Positions 10,972-22,900 of a stretch of 64,000 nucleotides of DNA are shown here, in pieces. The stretch covers positions 39,785,985 through 39,849,984 of the forward strand of contig CM067067.1 of assembly GCA_033980235.1 (NCBI GenBank). The letters are read 5' to 3'. Within the stretch, counting starts at the first letter, position 1. Every line of letters begins with the position of its first letter. The translations under genes were made by a program, and so were the position numbers. This DNA is from Diadema setosum (lineage: Eukaryota > Echinodermata > Echinoidea > Diadematoida > Diadematidae). The notes under the pieces are model-generated. The model was not told the origin of the DNA. It was given only the letters and a program-made list of their open reading frames with translations, and ran no database searches.

Positions 10972-13900
10972 TCAGTCTTTCTGCGAAGTGGGTCTAAAGA
11001 AGACTTCATGAACCTGTAAGATGTGAAGGAAGAAAGGGGATTGAAAGAAAATGATATTTCAGTCTTTCTTTAGTTATGGGCATGAAAATGAGTTTACCGA
11101 AGCTTACTTTCATTAATAGCTCAAATAAAAAAATGAGGAAAAGAAAAAAAAAAGTATTATATTATAGTTGAACTTCAAGACTCATGCTCCTTCATGTCCT
11201 TAGTGATACAAACACGAATGTAGACCTTTACCACGAGAGTTCTAGTAGTGTTTTTTTTTTTTTAACGTAAAGTATGCAAACTTGTTTCTATACATAATAT
11301 GTATAGGCATACAATGTCTACTGTATGTTTTGTTAGTAACACATTCGTGTCTGCTTGTGTAAGTAATATCAAAATGTCCACACACATACTGACATATATT
11401 GTTATTCAACATCTTCATATCTATTACAAGAGCGAATATGTTTGCACGTATTTCATATCTCATTGTGTAATGGCAATACATCGACACATCTAGCTGCTCT
11501 TTTATTTCGTAGCATACCTCTAAGTGGGGCTTCTGCCGTAGAACGCTGACAACAACGTCGGCGACTTCTTGCACGTTTATTAGTTGCGTCTGTTTTCATT
11601 GGCAAAACGAGAAGATAAAACCATCGCATCTGCTATAAAATCATCCGTTTGAAGTCTGACTACATGAAAAGATGGTGACATAAGGAAACTCATTACACTA
11701 ACTCTAGTTTCATAAGAACTGTGCCAACTACTTTCACGATGCAAAATTTGGAGGTTAACAAACTCTGTCAAGATCACGGGTTATGCCGAAGACACAAAAT
11801 CACATGAATCCTCTTTATACAGCAATTACAGTAATTGATCTTAGTTTAAGATATTGATAGACTTCATTATAATACATAGTGACTGGACTACTTTAAAAAC
11901 TCGGTTTTGACATACAGGACTATATGACATAAGTTGAGATTTTCAATAAATCTGGTAATGCCAAGTAAATGTCAAATTAAAAATAGTTCAAAACACCAGT
12001 TTCGGATGATGACGTGACTAAAATGACAAGAAATGAAGACGTTGTTCGCAAAAACCGATAAGTCCATATTTCCCAAATGGAGATATTTGCGATTGAAGTT
12101 CAAGAAAAATAAAGAGAATAATAAGAAAAAATTGCTTCTTTTGACCATAACTTCAAAAATGTACTTTTATATGTAGTGACCAATATATCATCTGAAAGGT
12201 ATTATTTTGTACTTTATGACAGAGATCGTACTTCAAAATCTTTAAAAATGGATTTATCCGTTTTTACCAAAACATACTCTCCGAATATATCCCTGCATTG
12301 AATGAAAACTTCTCACGCCATCCCTTGAATGATTGAAAAAGACACTAAACATTGCCATTAGAAAATAAGAGGCAAACACATGAAATACAGCGCACCTTCT
12401 GTTTTTCCTATCTCTTCTCCCATTCTTTTTTATCCTTATTAATCTGTATTATTAATCTGTATTATTTTTTTATCCTTATTAATCTGTATTATTAAATCTG
12501 TATTATTTCTCATTCTCTTGATCTGCCTTCTTACCCGTTCGCTTTTATTTTGTCCTTCATTTGTCAGGTCTTCACAGAGTAGCGATCTGATCGAGGTGTC
12601 TACACCACTAGGTGAAACCAGCTAAATTAGAAAGAGTAAAATGATTACATAATACATTAACAGTATCATTTTCAACATGGGTGTTGTTAACATTTTCGTA
12701 AATATCACTGGGTTTAGAATAAGAATAGTACTATACCATTCTTCCATTATTCTCATTACTGTACTGAAAATGAAGACGAACAAAACATTCAAGGTAAACT
12801 TGGACGTCGACCAGAGAGGACTATTGCGTCTCGAATATTTTACCAGAATCAGTATCATCATCAGGTATATTCTTTAAGTTCATAACAAGCACTTCCAACT
12901 TTTTAAGGAAATCAAACAGCATCTCCGGCTGATCTCATGTGCGTATATTTTCGAACATGTGTACTCATAGGTTCCCTAATATCATTTTGCTCCTGCGACA
13001 ATTTCTCCCCTAAAATATTTTAAGACCAACCCTAAATTCTATTCACAACCATAACTCTAACCCTAATCCTAATCCTCACATTAAACTAAACCTAAAACTC
13101 TAAAAGAACCCTAACCCTATAAAAGACCGAAGTAATATTGTCGCAGGAACAAGATGTCGTGTCACCATACTAGAAACAACGACCAAACGCTTTCTGTAAA
13201 AAACCCAACAAAATGACGTGAAATTTTGAGGTACCAGGAGATTACGGGACATTATTCTTCGACGAATAATATTGAATGCCCTGTAGCATTCATTTGATAC
13301 GAAGATTTTTTTCCTCGCTATTCTACCTCAAAGGCTAAAGGGGCATTTTCAGGTAGTCACAATAGATGGAAACATACCGATCAGTTAGATGCGTGGAAAA
13401 AGCAGCCAACGGCCAAACGAACGCGGCTACCGTGTGAATGATTATTGGGTTTGCAAATCACTGCTGTGTTTTCACAGTCTTTTTTTCTTTCTTTTTTTGT
13501 CAAAATAGATGAGGAAACTGGCATTCTGTGCTTTGCTTCTTGGACAATCACAATTATGATTTTGATACATTTCGAGCTATTGCGAACCTTACCGAAACAC
13601 GAATGTTCGAGTTCCTTTCCCGCAACTCTTGACGCAAACCCTCGGTGAGGGCAGCAGTCATGTGTTTGATAGCTGCTTGGAAGCGCATTTTAGCATAACG
13701 TCCACCTACGACCCGATGACACAGGAGGCTGCCAAACAGAATTATGGAGAATAAAAAATGAACACATCGGTAATACTGTTGTTCCCTATTATTATTTCAC
13801 CAATAATGATACCAACTTTTATTTTCTGAAAGTGAACTGGAGGAGAATGTAATTCAAAGAGAAGTCTTTCTCCATTAGCAAAATGAAGACGTGATTGCCT

Positions 13901-16900
13901 CAGATCAGGTGATATCAATTATTGTTCGTCTTTTGTTTCGTTTTGGGTTTTTTTTTTTCAGTGGAGTACACTGTAGATATCTAGGAAGCTAAGATTTTAA
14001 AGGAATGGCTAGGTTATATTTCCGAATTCAGATTCCCTCGGGTTTTTTTTAATGTACATGTAAAGCAAAATAACTTCCACCATTAAAAAAAAAACACAAA
14101 AAATACACGTTTCCATTTCCCACTGTAGGAGCCACTTTGAGTGACCGATATTGAATGCTGACAAACTTATAGTGAAGCCCTAACTTGGAACTGAATTTCT
14201 AATGAATTGTAATTAATACCGACATTACTTTTTTTTTCTATTTCATGTTCTTTTCTATTTCCTTCCATGCTCCTTTTAAGCAGATGTACATGGGTTTCAC
14301 GTTGTCTATGCCTTGATCATATCCTCATGAAAGAATAAGTAAACACTAAAAAAGTGACAAGCAAGTTTGATTGAAAAAAAAAACATTTTTAAATAACAAG
14401 CATGTTTGATCGAAAAAAAAAGAATGTTCAGATATGAAGTGAAAAAGTTTGGTAAAGTTCTTTTTCTTCCATTATGTGCTGAACGTTTTGCCACTTTTTA
14501 CTCTTTTTGCAAAATTTATCCACCACAATATGTTGTAAAAAGATGCAGAATTGATGCCATTATAGCCTCGCCACAAGTTGACATGCCTCCCAATATTGAT
14601 GATATGACCGTCATCCACACTTCGTGACATCATGTGTTTGATTGACAAGTTGCTACAAGCAGTCAACGCTAATATGTTCACCTGTAATGAAGCAAAGATT
14701 TTGATTACACGAATTGCATTTATTACATTCTTTATTTGGTCCTAAATATTGCAAAATACGTATCATAAATTTCAGCGTTTACAAAATTAATAATTCAGGA
14801 AACCATGAAAAAAGTGACAATGGAGTTAAAAATCATGAGACATTTTCTTCTTTTTTTTTTTGCCAGTGAATCGGGTGTTCCAAACATTAGGAAGCTTTAG
14901 ATTTGCCGACGTTTGAGACGACGCTTGAGCTGGACGTTCTCCTCTCCCATGCGTTGTGCTGAAAAGTAGCTTTACGCTGGGACGCAACCCCTAATGAAAT
15001 GACGCCCCCATATTATCGTTGCATGAAGTGGCTCTCTACGTCGTGAATTGAGCGGACGTAAAAATAGACGACGCGAGCTACAAATAAACACTAAAGAAAA
15101 AGTAAGTTCCCCCTAAAACAAACATCAATATTTTATGAATCAGGAACCTTTGAGGAAATCTAAATACAGGATCATGTAGCTGTTGTTCTCGGCTACCTTT
15201 CATGTGAAATTCAGTGGATATCACTGGGTCATGCTTGAGTGAGCATGACTTAAAGTCAAAATGGTCACTTTTTGAAGTTCACAAGCCCAATTTTGCAACT
15301 TTGATTTGGTGATATCGGAACGAATTTCAATTTTCCAGGATAAAAATGCATGCAACGTATAATTTATGTGCTTCTTATTATACTTTGTGACTTGTGCACA
15401 AAATTTCACGGTTGAGTGAACACGGGGTGAAAATTACCAAAATGGCCGATTTGATATGTTTCTCGTGGTAATTTACATCAATTGAGATTGAATTCGGGTG
15501 TTAAACAGTTTTTACACACAATTCACGTAATTGCACGGTTGAATGAGCTCATTAAAAACAAAGAAAAATAATTTAAATTGTGCTGTCAAAATTGCGATAA
15601 TTTTGCGCACTGAAATCAACTGTATGATGCTTTTTTATATTGTGCTAATACCCAAACGCATATCAGTGACCACCTGACATTTCAGTCACTCTTCAGTAAG
15701 CACGTGAGTCTGGAAACCCTTTTTTTAAACCTACATAATGAACAATTGGCAGTTTGACCATAATCCCCATGGTAAGTTCATGTGAAGAAGAGGAATCTAT
15801 GCTTTTGAAAGCTAACAATGGCTTTTGCATGCAATGCGGTTTATTTTACGGTTGAATGACCACATTATGAAACAATGATTTATCTTATTAAAACCATCCA
15901 GCAGGTGTTGCATTGATCTTCTGCATTTAAAATCAACTGAAAAACATTTCATTATTGCGTTTAGGACCGATATAAATGTCTCAGTGATCTTTGGCATTCC
16001 TTTAAGATTTTACACGTCAAAGGGTACATGGTGCCGGAAACCCTCCTTATAATCCATGGCTACCTTTGATTAAATATTGATTCGTGGGGAAATTGGTCTG
16101 CCTTTACTTTGATGAAATCCCCTTGTTGGAGCAGAGGTGAGAAATTATGCAAATTAAATCTTCGGGCCTTTGTTCTCGCTACTGAGTACTAATTTTGGCA
16201 AGTTCTTTGTAAAGTCATGAAGTCATGCATTAATTCAAAGGGAAAATAAATGCAATTAATCATTGACATGGTACCAAGTTTCACTTTTTTTTCAACATCA
16301 ATATCCTCCCGTGCTGCACATATGCACTGAGAGTCTGGAGACAGATATTGATTGTGGTGAGAAACATGTAGTGGCCTTTGTTGTTCATTTGGTGTTGATG
16401 ATTGTGATGGTGATGATAGTTGCTTAAAATGTTGGTTGGGATAATTATGCGATCGTTATGGCAATATAACACAGATTGGGGAGCATCTGCACTCACTTTT
16501 TAGGCTCTATCCACTAACACCGCTGAACACGTCTTCCAAACCAACCAAATGTAAATCTTATGGGAATTTCAACCACGAAAATGGTTTTGACCTGCACACT
16601 TTGTTCATCTTATGTGCTCACTGAAGCATGTCACAATGTCATTTTTATCGAAATGTTATCTTTTTCATTGAAATCAGAGTAATTTCCCAACATATCAACT
16701 AAAACATAAAAAACAATGAATATTTCTTATTATATAGGGCAAAAAAGGGTTTTCCAGCCCCACATGCTCATTGAAGCGTGACTAAAATGTCAGGTGATTA
16801 CTGTATGCACAGGGGTATTAAACACAATACAAAAAGCATTAAAACAATGGATTTCAGTGCGTAAAATTATGGCAATTCTTTTTGCACAATTTAAATTATT

Positions 16901-19900
16901 TTTCTTTGTTTTTAATGTGCTCATTCAACCGTGAAATTACGTGAATTGTGTGTAAACACTGTTCAACACCCGATTTCAACCTCAATTGATAGAAATTACT
17001 ACGAGAAACATGTCAAATCGGCCATTTTGGTAATTTTCACCCCGTGTTCACTCAACCGTAAAATTTTGTGCACAAGTCACATGGTACGATAAGAAGCACA
17101 TGAATTATACGTTGCATGCCTTTTTATCCTGGAAAATTGAAATTCGTTCCGATATCACCAAATCAAAGTTGCAAAATTGGGCTTGTGAACTTCAAAAAGT
17201 GACCATTTTGACTTTCAGTCATGCTCACTCAAGCGTGACCCAGTGATATCCACTGAATTTCACATGAAAGGTAGCCGAGAACTACAGCTACATGATCCTG
17301 TATTCAGATTTCCTCAAAGGTTCCTGATTCATAAAATATTGATGTTTGTTTTAGGGGGAACTTACTTTTTGTTTAGTGTTTAGATCGACTGAGATACGCA
17401 ATTTTGCGCATGCTAAGATTCTTATTTTTTTCCCCACTGAACGTCCCCGTCCCGAAAATCTGAAGCTCCCTACAATCATCAATTTGAGAGCGTTTCCAAC
17501 AGATGTGACTTCCCTGCCTTGTGGGTGAAGTGTAGTAAGTCATGTGCTGATTTACACTTGGCATTCGTTTCTCTCCCATTACACCTGCGTGAATTTTCAG
17601 GAATTTTAGAATCTCGTATTGAAAGAGTAGACAATCTACTTAAAGGAGACCTCCGGATGATTTTCAAATTTTTACATTTGAACATATATAAACTAGTTAT
17701 ACTGGGTACAGAGTTTCAAGATTTATAATGATTGGGATGAAAAATAAGAATGTTTTCGAAGTTTATAACAAATTGCAATGAAGAAGGATGATGACATGGC
17801 AGCCTCACCATAAGAATGCATGAGATGTGGCTCAAGGAAGCAGCACAAAAGAAGAAGGCATGCATAGATTACACACACGTGAGCTTGCAAGCATGCGGTA
17901 TTGTAATGGAATGACACTGCTACATTTCTGAGATATGAGGCTCCTATGTCATCATCTTTGTTCAGTGTAATTTGTTTAAGGTTTTTGAAAGTACAGTTTC
18001 TCTGCTCAAGAACCACAATAAATTCTATAAATCTATACATGAAGCTGTTGATTTATGTACTACATGATGTGAAATTATGAAAATCGTCCGGAATGCCCCT
18101 TTAAGACACATAATAATTTTCCCTGACAAATCCTTTCAAACCTCACAAGGTGTAACGAGTAATTGGTCATGGGTTTTACAAATATTATTGCCCTGACAGT
18201 GTTTTCATTTACAATGTCTTTTGCTCAGAATACCCTTTTTTGAAGTTATCGTGTTATTTGGTGTAATATTGACATTACTACCAATGATGATGATGATGAT
18301 AATGATAATAATAACATGAATAACAATATGAATGATAATAATAGCAATGATGATAATAATAATAGTAATTATAACAATGACAGGGGCGGATACAGGGAGG
18401 ACCGCAACCGGCGCACGCCCCTCCCCCTTTATTTTTTGTTGAAACAAAAGAAATAAAAAGAAAAAAATGGGGGAGGGGTGCGTGCGTCCCCCCTTTAATT
18501 TTGTAAACGCGCCCCCTTTTTACGGAATTCCTGGATCCGCCCCTGCGCTGATGATGATAATGATAATCATAACCATAATAATAATCAACAGTGCTTACAG
18601 ATATAACGCATAGTGCATGATAACACATGAAAAGTGTAGATTTTCCTGTGTGCTAAAAAAGAGATAGAAATACTACAAGATTTGCAGCAGTACCGTGTTT
18701 CATATTTCCTTTATAAGTATGTAATTGTGAAATCGCTTATACGTTGGACGATGAAGAAGTTTAAGCAAGTAAATGTCAAGAACCAGGTGGGGGGGGGGGG
18801 GGGGAGCTATTCAAAGATCTCACTTCTAGCATCTTTCTCCATTCTGATGGCTGCCCGTCGAGGAGTGTACAGTCAGGACTGATGTACCCAGCGTTATTAA
18901 CACAGACATCAACACCTCCAAACTTCTCCTCAATCCAGGAGAACATGTTTTCAATCTCGGCTGAGTTGGACAAGTCACACTGCTTTGGAGCAACCCTTCC
19001 CTTCCAAGACTCACTCTCCACCTCTTTGCCTAGACTCTGTTGTCAGGGCAAGCAACGATAAAGTTGATAAATTGACATAACAGAATGATTAACGTACTTT
19101 CTTCAATGTTTTCTGCTTGCATGTGTCATGAAGGAACAAGCTAACATCAGGACACTTTTTTTTTTGGGGGGGGGGGGGGGGTGTGAGGATTATGCTCCCT
19201 TCCCTTTCTTCCCTGTTCCACCGCCCGTGCTTACAGACCGATATGTTGCAGATTTTCTCTATACTCGGGTGTAATATGCAATGTTATTATTCATTATAAA
19301 TAAAAAAAAAAATGAGAAGAGGTACATAGCGTTCTCAGTATTTGTAATCCACCCAAGTTCACTTGAACAGAATGATGTACATGTTGGCCTCAGAATTCGT
19401 CTTGTGCAGAAAGTCTGTGCACACGACGCGACTATAGTCCGTCTTAACCGTAAACGTACATTACAACTACATACATGTAGTATTCTACTCCAAAGTCTGG
19501 ACATACGTTCTAGTTTCCTGCAATCAGATGAACCGCACACAGTTTATCATTACAGCCATTTAGCATTTATGGACTCATGTCTGGAATAAAGCATGATATT
19601 GTAGACATGATGAAGTCGAACCAATCTGTAATAGTTCATAATATTAGTTACTGTTTAAGGCAGAAATGCAAGGTCTAAGATGGTGACACTTTTCACTTCA
19701 TTATGATGACTGTTGTGCGTGATTACAGCGGTTTCACATTGATACGTTCTGATAGTGTTGTGACGTCAGAAGCGAGAGTTTTATCGCCCTTTCTGAGCAT
19801 TGCGGTTGGGGGCGCTGATGTTTTGGTGAGGAGCTAATTCACGTTGGGTCAACATGTTGTGGTCATTGAAGGTCACTGTTATATTTTGGTTGTTTCACGC

Positions 19901-22900
19901 AAGCCCAATGTTGTAAGTACAAAATGAGTGAAGATTATTCGAGTTAAATCGTTTCTTTTGTTTGAGCTATGATGCATTTGAGTGAAGAAATGGTGGAAGT
20001 GGTAAACCAGAGTTTAAAATGTTATCGTTTGAGTACGAGATTGTGACGCGTGTTGCCACTGAATGTTGTGTGGTGAAACTTCGCACGATCGTCTGCGTTT
20101 AGGTATCAAAGAAAATACAACGCAAATGAGGTGAAAATTGAGAATGGTTATGCCTGGACTATAACAGGCTGAGCAGAATTATGAAGATAGTGTGGAAATA
20201 AGAATTTGATGAAGTTGGTGTTTTATAATGCTGAAAGGAGCCAGATAAACAGTAGAAATGTATGTGTGAAACTGACAGCGTGTTGGTGATAGAGAAAGTA
20301 GGTCAGGCCATGTGGGGTCAATTGATACAGGCTCTAGCTGCGAGCTGGGCGACTGTTGAGATGTAGGCTCGGACAGATTATCGATAATGGAAGTCATGTG
20401 TATAAGATGAACAGTATGCAAGGTTATGATAAATGATATTGGGTTAAGAGTATCATTATGACCTATTCACTCATGTAGCAAAATACAAATTGGTATTTAT
20501 GCAATCTCAAAGGGGGTTTGCTCTATTGCACCTTTGCAATGTTACCAGCTGTGGAATGAGGTGTGGAAGACACAAAGGATTACACAAATAACGCAATTGC
20601 CTTAACTAGTCCGTTGGATTTATTGATGGAATGAAGATACATTCACATGGAGAATGTACATTTACAGATCTGTATGTACAATATGTATGGAGGTCGAATG
20701 TTCATGTGTCCATTCGTGTTGACATATTTGTGTATGTTCATTGGCAAGTGCTATTGCTCAATGACATGACTGTTTCATTTGTTTCATTAAAGGTTGAACC
20801 ATCATTATCATGGTCATCATCTACAGATGCCAGTTGGTATCAACACACGGGTCTACTTGAGTGATTTATTGGTCAACAGTGAACTTTAGTAAAGTGGTTA
20901 ATACGTCACTAACAGTTCAACAACAATGAGTCTGGACGTGACTACAGGTATCAGTCTACGACAGGCTGATTCTACCAGTCATCAGTCTACGACAGGCTGA
21001 TTCTACGAGTCGTCAGTCTACGACAGGCTGATTCTACGAGTCATCAGTCTACGACAGGCTGATTCTACCAGTCATCAGTCTATGACAGGCTGATTCTACC
21101 AGTTATCAGTCTACGACAGGCTGATTCTACCAGTCATCAGTCTACGACAGACTGATTCCACGAGTCATCAGTCTTTGACAGGCTGATTCTACGAGTCATC
21201 AGTCGACGACGGGCTGATTCTACGAGTCATCAGTCTACGACAGGCTGATTCTACGAGTCATCAGTCTACGACAGGCTGATTCTACCAGTCATCAGTCCTT
21301 GACAGGCTGATTCTACGAGTCATCAGTCGACGACGGGCTGATTCTACGAGTCATCAGTCTACGACAGGCTGATTCTACGAGTCATCAGTCTACGACAGGC
21401 TGATTCTACCAGTCATCAGTCTACGACAGGCTGATTCTACCAGTCATCAGTCTACGACAGGCTGATTCTACCAGTCATCAGTCTACGACAGACTGATTCC
21501 ACGAGTCATCAGTTTATGACAGGCTGATTCTACGAGTCATCAGTCAACAACAGGCTGATTTTACCAGTCATCAGTCTACGACGGGCTGATTCTACGAGTC
21601 ATCAGTCTAGGACAGGCTGATTCTACGAGTCATCAGTTTATGACAGGCTGATTCTACGAGTCATCAGTCTACGACAGGCTGATTCTACCAGTCATCGGTC
21701 TACGACAGGCTGATTCTACGAGTCATCAGTCTATGACAGGCTGATTCTACCAGTCATCAGTCTACGACAGACTGATTCCACGAGTCATCAGTTTATGACA
21801 GGCTGATTCTACGAGTCATCAGTCTACGACAGGCTGATTCTACGAGTCATCAGTCTACGACGGGCTGATTTTACGAGTCATCAGTCAACGACAGGCTGAT
21901 TCTACCAGTCATCAGTCTACGACGGGCTGATTCTACGAGTCATCAGTCAACGACAGGCTGATTCTACCAGTCATCAGTCTACGACGGGCTGATTCTACGA
22001 GTCATCAGTCTAGGACAGGCTGATTCTACCATTCATCAGTCTATGACAGGCTGATTCTACGAGTCATCAGTCTATGACAGGCTGATTCTACCAGTCATCG
22101 GTCTACGACAGGCTGATTCTACGAGTCATCAGTTTATGACAGGCTGATTCTACCAGTCATCGGTCTACGACAGGCTGATTCTACGAGTCATCAGTCTATG
22201 ACAGGCTGATTCTACCAGTCATCAGTCTACGACAGACTGATTCCACGAGTCATCAGTTTATGACAGGCTGATTCTACGAGTCATCAGTCTACGACAGGCT
22301 GATTCTACGAGTCATCAGTCTACGACGGGCTGATTTTACGAGTCATCAGTCAACGACAGGCTGATTCTACCAGTCATCAGTCTACGACGGGCTGATTCTA
22401 CGAGTCATCAGTCAACGACAGGCTGATTCTACCAGTCATCAGTCTACGACGGGCTGATTCTACGAGTCATCAGTCTAGGACAGGCTGATTCTACCATTCA
22501 TCAGTCTATGACAGGCTGATTCTACGAGTCATCAGTCTATGACAGGCTGATTCTACCAGTCATCGGTCTACGACAGGCTGATTCTACGAGTCATCAGTTT
22601 ATGACAGGCTGATTCTACGAGCCATCAGTCTACGACAGGCTGATTCTACGAGTCATCAGTCTACGACAGGCTGATTCTACCAGTCATCAGTCTACGACAG
22701 GCTGATTCTACGAGTCATCAGTCTATGACAGGCTGATTCTACCAGTCATCAGTCTACGACAGGCTGATTCTACCAGTCATCAGTCTACGACAGGCTGATT
22801 CTACGAGTCATCAGTCAAGGACAGGCTGATTCTACCATTCATCAGTCTATGACAGGCTGATTCTACGAGCCATCAGTCAATAACAGGCTGATATAATATA

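Noticed and set aside
13020..13130. True telomeric repeat
   Set aside because: Units are degenerate and bounded by inverted repeats, so it is an interstitial element core.
18205..18628. Minus-strand frames rich in Ile, His or Tyr
   Set aside because: Translations of GAT/AAT microsatellites and a short MITE.
19259..19589. Overlapping frames on both strands in SDR intron 1
   Set aside because: No domain, no splice-site support, and no similarity to the SDR family.
20179..20421. 80-codon minus-strand frame repeated at 30466-30708
   Set aside because: It is duplicated only because it lies in both LTRs. No domain or codon evidence. The same holds for 20631-20864 and 30918-31151.
20950..22892. 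CRISPR-like regular array
   Set aside because: Units are contiguous with no unique spacers, and the context is a retrotransposon leader in a eukaryote.
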